This document shows positions 1 through 9,004 of a stretch of 33,177 nucleotides of DNA, piece after piece. Positions within the stretch are counted from its first letter, which is position 1. The number at the start of each line of letters is the position of its first letter. Source of the stretch: an uncultured Pelagibacteraceae bacterium. GTDB lineage: Bacteria; Pseudomonadota; Alphaproteobacteria; Pelagibacterales; Pelagibacteraceae. The stretch lies in assembly GCA_902552755.1 (NCBI GenBank), contig CACDHV010000011.1:1-33177 (forward strand), in the 5' to 3' direction. The notes below the pieces were generated by a model that saw only the letters and a list, made by a program, of their open reading frames with translations, was not told where the DNA came from and made no database searches. The position numbers and the translations under genes are program-made.

Positions 1-1091
1 GCTCGAATATTGCAAGAGACTTGTATGATGCCTTAAATGCTTGGTTAAGAAAAACTAGAGGCGGAGTAGGTGTAGTAACAGCAATCATGGCAACAATAAT
101 GGCAGCGATGAGTGGTATAATCGGAGGAGAGATAGTTTTATTGGGGCTGATTGCACTACCCCAGATGTTGAGATTGAAATATGATCAAGATATGTCGATT
201 GGTATTATTTGTGCATCGGGTTCTTTAGGCACAATGATCCCACCATCTATTGTTTTAATTATTTATGGACTAACAACAGAAACTTCAATTACCATGTTGT
301 TTCAAGAAGCAATCGTTCCTGGTTTAATGATATCCGGTTTAATAATTACATACATTCTTATTAGAACAAGAATACAACCTCATCTTGCACCGTTAAGTGA
401 TGAACCAGCTTTAACTTTAAAAGAAAAGATGTCGTATCTCCCTGGTCTTTTACCACCTATTGGTATTGTTATAATTGTTTTGGGTTCAATTTATTCTGGA
501 ATGACTGGTATAACTGAAGCAGCTGGTATGGGTGTAGTTGCAACACTAATTATTATCGCCGCTAGAAAAGAGCTGACATGGTTTCTATTTAAAGATGCGC
601 TTGTTCGAACTTTTAAAGCTTCAGGAACCATATTAACTATTACTTTTGGTGCTACGGTTTTAGCTGGAGCTTATTCTTTAGCGGGTGGACCAACCTATGT
701 AGCAGAAACTATTTTAGCTTATGATTTAAAACCAATGTACTTAATCTTTATGATGCAAATAATGTTTTTAATAATGGGTGCATTCATGGATTGGGTTGGA
801 ATAGTTCTATTAGCAATGCCAGTTTTTTTACCAATAGTACTAGCTCTAGGTTTTGATCCTATTTGGTTTGGAATACTATTCTGTGTAAATATGCAAGTTT
901 CATTTTTAAGCCCACCATTTGGTCCTGCAGCATTCTATTTAAAATCAGTTGCTCCACCTCACATTTCACTAACTGATATTTTCAGAGGTTTTGCACCATT
1001 TATAGTAATCCAATTGATTGTTTTAGCTTGTGTTATGTTCTTTCCAGAAGCAATGACGCAAAACTTCCACGATTTTGTCCCTAGAAAATAA
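1..1091 (+). CDS. dctM: TRAP transporter large permease, DctM-like (5' end outside window)
   Basis: This is the main membrane subunit of a TRAP transporter, which imports an organic or sugar acid with an ion gradient and a periplasmic binding protein. The reading frame is open from base 3 to the left edge, so the N-terminus lies outside the window; about 362 residues remain of a family length near 430. The protein is almost wholly hydrophobic, with many membrane spans. It carries the DctM-type stretches SGIIGGEIVLLG, GSLGTMIPPSIVLIIYG near the left edge, and FLSPPFGPAAFYLK toward the end. The TAA stop overlaps the next ATG by one base (TAATG), so it is coupled to the sugar-acid genes that follow; the substrate is therefore inferred to be a sugar acid or lactone. 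The binding protein and small permease are presumably just upstream, out of view. Confidence 0.93.
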   Translation, partial: SNIARDLYDALNAWLRKTRGGVGVVTAIMATIMAAMSGIIGGEIVLLGLIALPQMLRLKYDQDMSIGIICASGSLGTMIPPSIVLIIYGLTTETSITMLFQEAIVPGLMISGLIITYILIRTRIQPHLAPLSDEPALTLKEKMSYLPGLLPPIGIVIIVLGSIYSGMTGITEAAGMGVVATLIIIAARKELTWFLFKDALVRTFKASGTILTITFGATVLAGAYSLAGGPTYVAETILAYDLKPMYLIFMMQIMFLIMGAFMDWVGIVLLAMPVFLPIVLALGFDPIWFGILFCVNMQVSFLSPPFGPAAFYLKSVAPPHISLTDIFRGFAPFIVIQLIVLACVMFFPEAMTQNFHDFVPRK

Positions 1092-1966
1092 TGCAAAATA
1101 TAGGTTTTATTGGTACTGGCCTTATGGGCTTTCCAATGGCAAAAAACATACTAAAAGCTGGATACAAAGTTAGAGCATTTAATAGATCCAAAAATAAAGC
1201 TGAGCCGCTAAAAAACTTTGGTGCTGAAATTTCAAATTCAATAGCTGAACTTGTTAAAGAAAGTCATGTGGTAATTACAATGTTAACTAATGATGATGCG
1301 GTCAATGAAGTTATAGGTAGTGATGAATTTTTAAATAATTTACAACCTAATTCAACTGTAATTGATATGAGCTCTGTAAAACAAACTACAGCAGTTAATC
1401 ACGGAAAAAATTTAAAATCTCGAAAAATTAATTACTTAGATGCACCAGTTTCAGGTGGAACGATAGGAGCCGAAGAAGCATCTCTTGCCATAATGATTGG
1501 TGGAGAACACATAGTTTTTGAGTCAGTTAAAGAAATTTTAAAATCAATGGGAAATCCAACTCTTGTTGGTCCAATAGGATGTGGCCAGGTTTCTAAATTA
1601 GCAAACCAAATTATTGTTGGATTAGCTATTGGTGCTGTTGCTGAAGCAGTTACTCTTTGTGAAAAAGCTGGAGCAGACCCAAATAAAATGATTAAGGCTT
1701 TTTCTGGAGGTTGGGCCGATAGTAAAGTTCTTAGAACACACGGAAAAAGAATGATAGATAAAGATTTTAGTCCCAAAGGCAAAACATCAGGTCAGCTAAA
1801 AGATATGAATAATATCTTAGAATGTGCAAATAATTATAATACTCAATTACCTATTTCAAATTTAGTTAAAGAAATGTATAAATCACTAGTTGAAAATGGA
1901 CATGGTGAAACAGATCATAGTTCACTTTATAAAGAAATTGAAAGGATAAACAATGGGAAGACTTGA
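1091..1966 (+). CDS. NAD(P)-dependent beta-hydroxyacid dehydrogenase (3-hydroxyisobutyrate dehydrogenase / tartronate semialdehyde reductase family)
   Basis: Beta-hydroxyacid dehydrogenase of 291 residues, the family's usual length. The Rossmann motif GFIGTGLMGFPMAKN is at residues 5-19, the substrate-binding DAPVSGG at 117-123, the catalytic Lys at 169 within GCGQVSKLANQ with Asn172, and a second conserved K-D pair at 237-238. Members oxidise 3-hydroxyisobutyrate or reduce tartronate semialdehyde or related short acids; sequence alone does not settle which. Its place between a TRAP permease and four sugar-acid genes suggests it handles a short product or side intermediate of that pathway rather than valine breakdown. 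It starts within the stop of the TRAP gene and overlaps the next gene by 14 bases. Family is sure, substrate is not. Confidence 0.93.
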   Translation: MQNIGFIGTGLMGFPMAKNILKAGYKVRAFNRSKNKAEPLKNFGAEISNSIAELVKESHVVITMLTNDDAVNEVIGSDEFLNNLQPNSTVIDMSSVKQTTAVNHGKNLKSRKINYLDAPVSGGTIGAEEASLAIMIGGEHIVFESVKEILKSMGNPTLVGPIGCGQVSKLANQIIVGLAIGAVAEAVTLCEKAGADPNKMIKAFSGGWADSKVLRTHGKRMIDKDFSPKGKTSGQLKDMNNILECANNYNTQLPISNLVKEMYKSLVENGHGETDHSSLYKEIERINNGKT

Positions 1967-2693
1967 GGGAAAAAAAGTAATCATTACTGCTGCTGGACAA
2001 GGGATAGGAAAAGCAACAGCTATAACTTTTCATAACGAAGGTGCAAATGTCACTGCTACCGACATTAATGAAAATACTTTAAGTGAACTAAATAAAGAAT
2101 ACCCAAAAATTAAAGTAAAAAAATTAGACTCAACAAAAAATGAGGATATTAAAGAATTCATTAATTCCTTTAGCAATATAGATGTATTATTTAATGCAGT
2201 AGGATTTGTCCATCACGGGACAATTTTAGATTGCGAGGAGAAAGATTGGGATTTTTCTTTCGATACTAATATTAAATCTATGTATTTTATGTGTAAAGCT
2301 ACATTGCCAACAATGATCAATAATAACGGAGGAAGTATTATAAATGTTGCCTCTGTTGCATCTAGCATTAAGGGGCTGCCAAACAGATTTGTTTATGGAG
2401 CAAGTAAAGCAGCTATTATTGGACTTACGAAATCAATTGCATCTGATTTTGTTAAGCAAAAAATTAGATGTAATGCAATTGCACCTGGAACCGTATTTAC
2501 ACCTTCTTGGGAAGATAGAGTAAAACAAAGCCCGGATCCAGTTAAGGCAAAAAAGGATTTCATAGCAAGACAACCAATGGAAAGATTAGGAACTGCTCAA
2601 GAAATAGCTGATTTTGCTATATATTTAGCTAGTGATGAATCAACATTTACAACAGGAAATACTTTTTCTGTAGATGGTGGAATGACAATTTAA
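1953..2693 (+). CDS. SDR-family dehydrogenase, 2-keto-3-deoxy-L-fuconate dehydrogenase-like (DHRS6/BDH2 type)
   Basis: Classical short-chain dehydrogenase of 246 residues. The cofactor loop is TAAGQGIG at 12-19; NAVG at 81-84 replaces the usual NNAG. Catalytic residues are Ser134, Tyr148 and Lys152 (YGASK). DINE after the second strand favours NAD over NADP. From memory of the family it is strikingly like human DHRS6/BDH2 (shared GFVHHGT and CEEKDWDFS around residues 85-102), whose bacterial relatives include 2-keto-3-deoxy-L-fuconate dehydrogenase. That enzyme oxidises a 2-keto-3-deoxy sugar acid to the 2,4-diketo form. The next gene is the matching hydrolase, which supports this role. The ATG lies inside the previous gene, preceded by AAAGGA. 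The sugar (fuconate, rhamnonate or other) is not determined. Confidence 0.9.
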   Translation: MGRLEGKKVIITAAGQGIGKATAITFHNEGANVTATDINENTLSELNKEYPKIKVKKLDSTKNEDIKEFINSFSNIDVLFNAVGFVHHGTILDCEEKDWDFSFDTNIKSMYFMCKATLPTMINNNGGSIINVASVASSIKGLPNRFVYGASKAAIIGLTKSIASDFVKQKIRCNAIAPGTVFTPSWEDRVKQSPDPVKAKKDFIARQPMERLGTAQEIADFAIYLASDESTFTTGNTFSVDGGMTI

Positions 2694-2709
2694 ATATAAA
2701 GGAGAAATA

Positions 2710-3552
2710 ATGAAACTATTAAGACTAGGCGAAAAGGGAAAAGAAAAACCAGCTATAATAGATAGTAATGGAAAAATAAGAGATATTAGCTCACATGTAA
2801 GTGATTTAAACCCACACAATTTAAATTTTGAAACAATTTCAAAAATTCAAAGTATTGATACATCAAGTCTTCCTGAAATTTCATCAGATCAAAGAATAGG
2901 TTCTTGCATTACAAGTCCTGGAAAATTTGTAGCAATAGGACTTAATTATTCAGATCATGCCGCTGAGGTCGGTGCCGATATTCCTAAAGAACCAATAATG
3001 TTTATGAAAGCGACTAGTTCGATGTGTGGACCTAATGATGATGTAGAAATAGTCTCTGGATCAAAAAAACTAGATTGGGAAGTTGAACTTGGAATTGTAA
3101 TCGGAAAAGAAGCAAAACATATTTCAGAAAGTCAATCACAAGATCATATTTTAGGATATTGTTTAGTAAACGATGTTAGTGAACGAGAGTGGCAAATTGA
3201 AAAGATGGGACAATGGGTTAAAGGAAAGTCTCATGACACTTATGGGCCTACTGGGCCTTACTTGGTAACTAAGGATGAAATTAAAGATATTAATAATCTA
3301 AAGATGATGTTGGATGTAAATGGTGAAAGAATGCAAACAGGAAATACAAGTACTATGATTTTTAATGTAGATACCATTGTATCTTATGTGAGTAAATTTA
3401 TGTCATTACAACCTGGAGATATTATAACTACAGGCACCCCACCAGGAGTAGGCATGGGAAGAAAGCCTCAAGTTTTTTTAAAAGCTGGTGATGAAATGAA
3501 ATTATCTATAGAAAATCTAGGAGAACAGAACTCTAAAGTAGTTGCTGTTTAA
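2710..3552 (+). CDS. Fumarylacetoacetate hydrolase family protein, probable 2,4-diketo-3-deoxy sugar acid hydrolase
   Basis: FAH-superfamily enzyme of 280 residues. The short N-terminal domain is followed by the core with GLNYSDHAAE at 77-86. The metal site is Glu124, Glu126 (DWEVELG) and Asp155 (NDVSER). GKSHDTYGPTGPYL is at 172-185 and TGTPPGVGMG at 241-250. These are the marks of members that cleave 2,4-diketo-3-deoxy acids; relatives are often loosely labelled ureidoglycolate lyase. In the L-fuconate/L-rhamnonate diketo-hydrolase route such an enzyme yields pyruvate plus lactate; with another sugar acid the second product would differ. A clear AAAGGAG ribosome site precedes the ATG. It follows the SDR by 16 bases, so the two probably act in sequence. 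Exact substrate is inferred. Confidence 0.91.
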   Translation: MKLLRLGEKGKEKPAIIDSNGKIRDISSHVSDLNPHNLNFETISKIQSIDTSSLPEISSDQRIGSCITSPGKFVAIGLNYSDHAAEVGADIPKEPIMFMKATSSMCGPNDDVEIVSGSKKLDWEVELGIVIGKEAKHISESQSQDHILGYCLVNDVSEREWQIEKMGQWVKGKSHDTYGPTGPYLVTKDEIKDINNLKMMLDVNGERMQTGNTSTMIFNVDTIVSYVSKFMSLQPGDIITTGTPPGVGMGRKPQVFLKAGDEMKLSIENLGEQNSKVVAV

Positions 3553-3557
3553 TAATT

Positions 3558-4730
3558 GTGAAGATCAGCTCAATCAAAAGTCATGTACTTAGATATGAGT
3601 TGGATAAAGAACTAGGATATTCTCAGCAATATTACAAACACAGAACCGCCCACTTAGTAGAGATAGAAACTGATGAAGGTATTAAAGGTTGGGGAGAATG
3701 TTTTGGCCCTGGAAATATAGCTCTCGCTAACAAATATATTGTAGAAAAAGTAATACAGCCTTTAATAATAGGAGAAGATCCAATTAATAAAGAATATATT
3801 TGGCATAAAGTTTATAATTTACTTAGAGATAGTGGTCAGAAAGGAATGCCTATTCAGGCATTATCAGGAATTGATATAGCATTGTGGGATATACTAGCGA
3901 AAAAAGCAAAATTGCCTCTTTATCAATTATTAGGGGGTAAAACTAATAACAAAATTCCAGTTTATGGTTATGGAATGATGCTGCAAAAAAAATCTGTCGA
4001 AGAATTATGTGAATTATTCAAAAAAGAAGTAAATCAAATAAAAGAAAAAAACTTCAAGGCGATGAAGATGAAAGTTGGTTTAGGTCCAAAAGAAGATTTA
4101 AAGTTAGTAAGCGCAGTAAGAGAAGCAATTGGCAACAATTTTAAACTAATGGTCGATGCCAATCATGCTTATAATAAAAATGATGCTTTGTACGTTGGTA
4201 AAGGATTAGATGAAATGGAAATCTATTGGTTTGAAGAACCTGTGGCACCAGAAGATTACGATGGATACAAAGAACTAAAAGAAAAATTAAAAACAAATAT
4301 TGCTGGTGGTGAAGCAGAGTTCACAAAATATGGTTGGAACCAACTAATTAAAAATAATTGCATTGATATAGCCCAACCAGAAGTTTGCGGTTTAGGTGGA
4401 ATAACAGAATATTTAAAAGTATCAGCATTAGCTCAGTCGAATTTCATACCAATTGTTAATCATGTATGGGGTTCAGCTTTAAGTGTAGCAGTAAATTTGC
4501 ATTTACTTACTTCTTTACCAGATATGCCAGGCGGACTATTTCCCACGAAATCAATGTTAGAATTCGATACCACTGAAAAAAATATTTTTATTACAGATCT
4601 TGCTGAAGAAAATTTTTCAATTTTAGATCAGGTTAAAGATAAAGATGGATTTGCTTCACCATTAGAAAATATAGGAATTGGAATTAATCCAAAAAAAGAA
4701 TTTATAAAAGAATACGAGTATAATGGCTAA
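3558..4730 (+). CDS. Mandelate racemase-group enolase superfamily enzyme, probable sugar acid dehydratase or lactone cycloisomerase
   Basis: Enolase-superfamily protein of 390 residues with an N-terminal capping domain (about 1-125) and a barrel. Catalytic features seen: Lys170-x-Lys172 on strand two, metal ligands Asp200, Glu226 and Glu252 (VDANHAY, WFEEP, GGEAE), and a His302 base (NHVWGSA) that would pair with Asp270. This is the mandelate racemase layout, used to dehydrate sugar acids to 2-keto-3-deoxy acids. From memory the capping segment LRDSGQKG and SGIDIALWD most resembles galactarolactone cycloisomerase (Gci), so a lactone substrate is possible. It is shorter than typical L-fuconate dehydratases (about 440). 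The start is GTG at 3558, five bases after the previous stop. The first step of the pathway is a fair inference; the sugar is open. Confidence 0.92.
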   Translation: MKISSIKSHVLRYELDKELGYSQQYYKHRTAHLVEIETDEGIKGWGECFGPGNIALANKYIVEKVIQPLIIGEDPINKEYIWHKVYNLLRDSGQKGMPIQALSGIDIALWDILAKKAKLPLYQLLGGKTNNKIPVYGYGMMLQKKSVEELCELFKKEVNQIKEKNFKAMKMKVGLGPKEDLKLVSAVREAIGNNFKLMVDANHAYNKNDALYVGKGLDEMEIYWFEEPVAPEDYDGYKELKEKLKTNIAGGEAEFTKYGWNQLIKNNCIDIAQPEVCGLGGITEYLKVSALAQSNFIPIVNHVWGSALSVAVNLHLLTSLPDMPGGLFPTKSMLEFDTTEKNIFITDLAEENFSILDQVKDKDGFASPLENIGIGINPKKEFIKEYEYNG

Positions 4731-5634
4731 GATTATAACCTCAAAACCTGAAGTTTTATGGAATTTAAAATGTACATTAGGTGAAGGTACTTTGTGGATC
4801 AAAGAGCATAATTCAATTTATTTTACTGACATCAAAAAAAAAAGAATTCATATTTTCAATTTAAAAAATAAAAAAAAAGTAACTATTAAAGTAAATAAAG
4901 AAATAGGATTTTTAGCTCATATAAAAAATTATATATTTATATTAGGTCTCCAAGGTGAATTAAGATTTGTAAATTTAAAAAGTAAAAAAAAAATTAAATC
5001 AATAGCCATTGAAAAGTCATTAAAAATGAACAGGATTAATGACGGCAAAACAGATCTTAATGGAAAACTTTGGTTTGGAACAATGGATAACCCTGAAAGA
5101 AATATCCCAAACGGATCTCTTTATTGCCTAGATAAAAAATTTAATCTTAAAAAAGTAGATGACAATTACATGATCACTAATGGACCAGCATTTATTGATA
5201 AAAAAAACTTTTACCATACAGATAGTAGAAAAAAGATAATCTACAAAATTAAGATAGATAAAAATGAAGATATAATAAGTAAAAAAATATTTAAAAGATT
5301 TTCAAATAAGGAAGGAGTGCCAGATGGCATGACTTTAGATAAAGCTGGAAATTTATGGGTATGCCAATTTCATGGAGCTTGCATAAGTGTTTTAAATAAA
5401 TTTGCCAAACAGATACATAAGATCAATTTACCCGCTAAAAATATTACTAATTGTGCCTTTGGTGGTCCAAAAAATTCAGATTTATTTGTCACATCTGCAT
5501 TAAAAGGTATGAAAAACAGTGAAATTAAAAAATTTAAATTTTCAGGAAGTTTATTTAAAATACAAACTAATGCTATTGGTATAAACCAGAAAAAGTTTGT
5601 AATTAAAAATGCTAAAAAGAGACCTCTACTATGA
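4723..5634 (+). CDS. SMP-30/gluconolactonase family sugar lactonase
   Basis: Six-bladed beta-propeller lactonase of 303 residues, the usual family size. It opens sugar-1,4/1,5-lactones to the free acid. Metal ligands match the SMP-30 pattern: Glu21 (LGEG), Asn153 (TNGPAF) and Asp201 (PDGMTLD). Asn106 in RINDGKTD is the usual substrate contact, followed by the conserved GKLWFGTMD. It is very lysine-rich, with several poly-Lys runs, as expected for AT-rich coding. The ATG overlaps the dehydratase stop by eight bases (ATGGCTAA), so the lactonase and dehydratase are co-translated. It probably supplies the open acid to the dehydratase, or acts on a dead-end lactone. Its 3' end overlaps the PEP carboxylase start by 26 bases. 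Confidence 0.91.
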   Translation: MAKIITSKPEVLWNLKCTLGEGTLWIKEHNSIYFTDIKKKRIHIFNLKNKKKVTIKVNKEIGFLAHIKNYIFILGLQGELRFVNLKSKKKIKSIAIEKSLKMNRINDGKTDLNGKLWFGTMDNPERNIPNGSLYCLDKKFNLKKVDDNYMITNGPAFIDKKNFYHTDSRKKIIYKIKIDKNEDIISKKIFKRFSNKEGVPDGMTLDKAGNLWVCQFHGACISVLNKFAKQIHKINLPAKNITNCAFGGPKNSDLFVTSALKGMKNSEIKKFKFSGSLFKIQTNAIGINQKKFVIKNAKKRPLL

Positions 5635-8296
5635 AAGAATACCCACAAAATCTCTTAGAGATGATGTTCGATTTTTAGGAAATATATTAGGAAGAGTAAT
5701 TAAAGAACAAGAGGGACAGAAATTCTATGATCTAGTTGAAAAAATTAGATTACTTTCTAAAGCAAATATTGCTAACAAAAATCGTAAAGACCCATTTAAA
5801 AAAATTTTAAACGAAATTAAAAAACTACCACCACATTTACTGTTTAAATTAACTCGCGCATTTAATCATTTTATGAACTTTTATAATTTGGCTGAGTCAA
5901 TTGATGCTTCTAGAACTTTAGATCTTTATGAAAATGTGAAACAAAAGAAAAAATTTCAAAATATTTTCATAGAAGAAATATTTGAAAATTTTTTTAAAAA
6001 TAAAAAAATTTCTAATAATAAAATTTATAATATTGCTAAAAGTTTAAATATAGGAATCGTACTCACGGCACATCCAACCGAAGTAAAAAGAAGAACTTTG
6101 ATACAGAAGTACCACTCCTTAACAGAAATATTAGAACAAAGAAACTTACTTAAAAATTATCCTTCAAAATTAAAAATTTTAGATCGTAAAGTTTTTGATG
6201 AGATCACAATTATATGGAATACAGATGAAATTAAAAGATCTAAACCAACTCCAGCAGAAGAAGCAAGATGGGGACTTGCAATTATAGAAGATAGCTTGTG
6301 GGATACAATTCCTAAAGTATACAGGAGATTAAATCAAATATTTGAAAAAAATATGGGTAAGGGTTTACCTAAAAATTTTAATCCTATTGAGTTTGGATCA
6401 TGGATGGGTGGTGACAGAGATGGCAATCCATTTGTTACTGCAGAAGTTACAAAAAGAGTTATTCTGTTATCAAGGTGGGAGGCAGCTAAACTTTATGAGA
6501 AGTCAATGACAAAGTTAATTAGATCTTACTCTATGGAAAAATGTTCAAAAAAAATATTAAAAACTACAGGAAAAACATTCGAGCCTTATAGAGTTTACCT
6601 AAGACCTTTAAGAGATAAATTAAGAAAAACGCATAGAGCAATAGAGGCTTATTTAACAAACAATAAATCTTTTAATGATAAAGATTTACTATCAGAGAGA
6701 GAAGAAATTTTAAAACCATTGAGAGTAGTAAGAGAGTCATTAGAACAAAACCAAAGTGAAAATATAGCTAGTGGTGATTTATTAGATTTAATGCGAAGAG
6801 CTAAGTGTTTTGGAATAAATCTTGCACGACTTGATATAAGACAAGAGTCTTCAAGACATTCACAATTATTAGCAGAATACATAAAGAAAAAACTAAACCA
6901 AAATTATTCTACTTGGGATGAGGATCGAAAAATAAAATATTTATCGAATAAAATGCAAAGCAAAAATGTATTAAAAAAATTTCAATTTAAAAACAAGGAA
7001 AACAAAGAGGTTTGGTCCACATTTAAAGTATTGGCAAGTCAACCTAAAGAGTGTTTAGGAGCGTATGTAATCTCAATGACATCTTCAGCATCAGATATCT
7101 TATCAGTTATGTTTTTCCAAAAAGAAGCCAACATTAAGAATAGACTAAGAGTAGTTCCTCTTTTCGAAACTCTTGATGATCTTATAAATGCAAAACCAAT
7201 AATGGAAAAACTTTTTTCATTAAAATGGTACAGAAAAGATATTAATAACAAGCAAGAAATTATGATTGGGTACTCTGATTCAAGTAAAGATGCAGGAAAA
7301 CTCTCTGCAAGTTGGCATCAATTTAAATTACAAGAAGAAATAATTAAACTTGCTAAAAAATATAAAATAGACGTTACATTCTTTCATGGCAGAGGAGGTT
7401 CTGCAGGAAGAGGAGGTGGGCCTATACAAGCAACATTGAGGTCGCAGCCTACAGGATCAGTCAATGGTAAAATTCGAATAACGGATCAAGGAGAAGTAAT
7501 ACAGCAAAAATATGGTTATGAGCCTTTAGCAAAATATAATTTATGCAGTTATATTGGATCTGTTATGGAAGCTACTTTAAACCCACCTCCAAAACCAAAA
7601 GACAGTTGGAGACAATTAATTCAAAGTATGTCTGAGATATCAACAAGTTCTTATCGAAAAAATATAAATCAAAGTTCAGATTTTATAAGATATTTTAAAA
7701 CCGTTACTCCTCATATGGCACTTGGGAAATTATCAATTGGCTCTAGACCTTCTAAAAGAAAAAATGTTGATAATATAAATAGTTTAAGAGCTATTCCTTG
7801 GGTTTTTGCCTGGACACAAATTAGATTAATGTTACCCGCTTGGTTAGGTACTGCTGAGGCCTTAAGATATTCATCTATAAAGAAATTTAAAAAAACACTT
7901 ATTGATATGGAAAAAAACTGGCCTTATTTTAATTCAACAATGGACTTACTTGACATGGTAATTTCTAAGGTAGACCCAGAAATATCAAAAATTTACGAAA
8001 AAAACCTAGCTGATGATAAACTTATCAGAGTTGGAAAAAAATTAAGATTTCAATTTGATGCTGTTAAAAAACTGAATGATCAAATAACACCAAAAGAAAT
8101 TTTTAAACAAAGAAAAATTTTTAGAGGTCCAGCAATTATTAGAAACATATATTCTGAAATCCTTAATGTTTTACAAGCAGTAGTGATGAATAAGCTTTTA
8201 AAAAGAAATTTAAATAAAAAAGATAAAAAAGATTTAAATGACGCAATGATGGCATCAATAGCAGGTATTTCTGCAGCTATCAAAAATACTGGATAA
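5609..8296 (+). CDS. ppc: Phosphoenolpyruvate carboxylase
   Basis: PEP carboxylase makes oxaloacetate from PEP and bicarbonate, refilling the TCA cycle. At 895 residues it matches the bacterial length. Hallmarks: catalytic His155 in TAHPTEVKRR, GSWMGGDRDGNPFVT near 263-277, ARLDIRQES near 405, GYSDSSKDAGKLSASW near 553, the glycine-rich catalytic loop FHGRGGSAGRGGGP near 592-605, and the conserved C-terminal NTG. The ATG at 5609 lies inside the lactonase gene and gives a natural N-terminus that aligns with the family (RFLGNILG). It is the only central-carbon gene in the run and shares its transcript with sugar-acid catabolism, perhaps to balance pyruvate-yielding growth. The stop overlaps ccdA by one base. 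Confidence 0.98.
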   Translation: MLKRDLYYERIPTKSLRDDVRFLGNILGRVIKEQEGQKFYDLVEKIRLLSKANIANKNRKDPFKKILNEIKKLPPHLLFKLTRAFNHFMNFYNLAESIDASRTLDLYENVKQKKKFQNIFIEEIFENFFKNKKISNNKIYNIAKSLNIGIVLTAHPTEVKRRTLIQKYHSLTEILEQRNLLKNYPSKLKILDRKVFDEITIIWNTDEIKRSKPTPAEEARWGLAIIEDSLWDTIPKVYRRLNQIFEKNMGKGLPKNFNPIEFGSWMGGDRDGNPFVTAEVTKRVILLSRWEAAKLYEKSMTKLIRSYSMEKCSKKILKTTGKTFEPYRVYLRPLRDKLRKTHRAIEAYLTNNKSFNDKDLLSEREEILKPLRVVRESLEQNQSENIASGDLLDLMRRAKCFGINLARLDIRQESSRHSQLLAEYIKKKLNQNYSTWDEDRKIKYLSNKMQSKNVLKKFQFKNKENKEVWSTFKVLASQPKECLGAYVISMTSSASDILSVMFFQKEANIKNRLRVVPLFETLDDLINAKPIMEKLFSLKWYRKDINNKQEIMIGYSDSSKDAGKLSASWHQFKLQEEIIKLAKKYKIDVTFFHGRGGSAGRGGGPIQATLRSQPTGSVNGKIRITDQGEVIQQKYGYEPLAKYNLCSYIGSVMEATLNPPPKPKDSWRQLIQSMSEISTSSYRKNINQSSDFIRYFKTVTPHMALGKLSIGSRPSKRKNVDNINSLRAIPWVFAWTQIRLMLPAWLGTAEALRYSSIKKFKKTLIDMEKNWPYFNSTMDLLDMVISKVDPEISKIYEKNLADDKLIRVGKKLRFQFDAVKKLNDQITPKEIFKQRKIFRGPAIIRNIYSEILNVLQAVVMNKLLKRNLNKKDKKDLNDAMMASIAGISAAIKNTG

Positions 8297-9003
8297 TGAT
8301 TGAATTTATTTTAGCTTTTGGAGCTGGTTTGCTTAGCTTTTTATCTCCATGTGTTCTGCCTCTAATACCTGGATATATATCATATATATCAGGATCAACT
8401 CTTAATGAATTACTTGAAAAAAAAACTGTGAATATTTTTCCTATTATTTTATTTGCAGTTGGATTTTCTATTGTATTTATAAGTTTTGGAGCTACTGCTA
8501 CATTTTTAGGCTCTTTAGTATTAGAAAACTCGTATCAACTTAGAATTGGAGCTGGAATAATCATTATAATATTTTCTTTACAAATATTAGGACTCATAAA
8601 TCTTAAGTTTTTAAATTATGAGAAGAGATTTCAGACAAATAAAAATACTGGAATAATAAGTTCAATTTTAATTGGTATGGCTTTTGGTTTTGGATGGACA
8701 CCTTGCATTGGTCCAATTTTAGGATCAATTCTTGCAATCGCATCAACTGAGGATAGTATTAACAAAGGAATTGGTCTTTTATCATTTTATTCTCTTGGAC
8801 TAGCAATTCCCTTTGTTCTATCAGGTTACTTAATACAAAAATTTATGATTTTTTCTAAAAACCTTAAAGCAAAAATGAAGATGATAAATATTTTTGGTGG
8901 ATCTCTTCTATTAATTACAGGAATACTAATGATCACTAACCAGTTGCAAGCTTTAGGTTATTATCTTCTTGAGTATATGCCTTTTCTACAGAGCATAGGT
9001 TAA
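8296..9003 (+). CDS. ccdA: CcdA-family thiol-disulfide transporter (cytochrome c biogenesis)
   Basis: Inner-membrane protein of 235 residues with about six spans, like the core of DsbD. It carries electrons from cytoplasmic thioredoxin across the membrane for haem-site reduction in cytochrome c maturation or for other periplasmic thiols. The two redox cysteines are visible: Cys19 in LSPCVLPLIPGYISYISG and Cys137 in GFGWTPCIGPILG, each in the family's proline-flanked setting. Size fits CcdA rather than full DsbD. It starts inside the ppc stop (TAATG). It ends one base before the convergent dioxygenase gene, so no separate terminator fits between them. No thioredoxin-like partner is next to it. 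Confidence 0.94.
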   Translation: MIEFILAFGAGLLSFLSPCVLPLIPGYISYISGSTLNELLEKKTVNIFPIILFAVGFSIVFISFGATATFLGSLVLENSYQLRIGAGIIIIIFSLQILGLINLKFLNYEKRFQTNKNTGIISSILIGMAFGFGWTPCIGPILGSILAIASTEDSINKGIGLLSFYSLGLAIPFVLSGYLIQKFMIFSKNLKAKMKMINIFGGSLLLITGILMITNQLQALGYYLLEYMPFLQSIG

Positions 9004-9004
9004 A

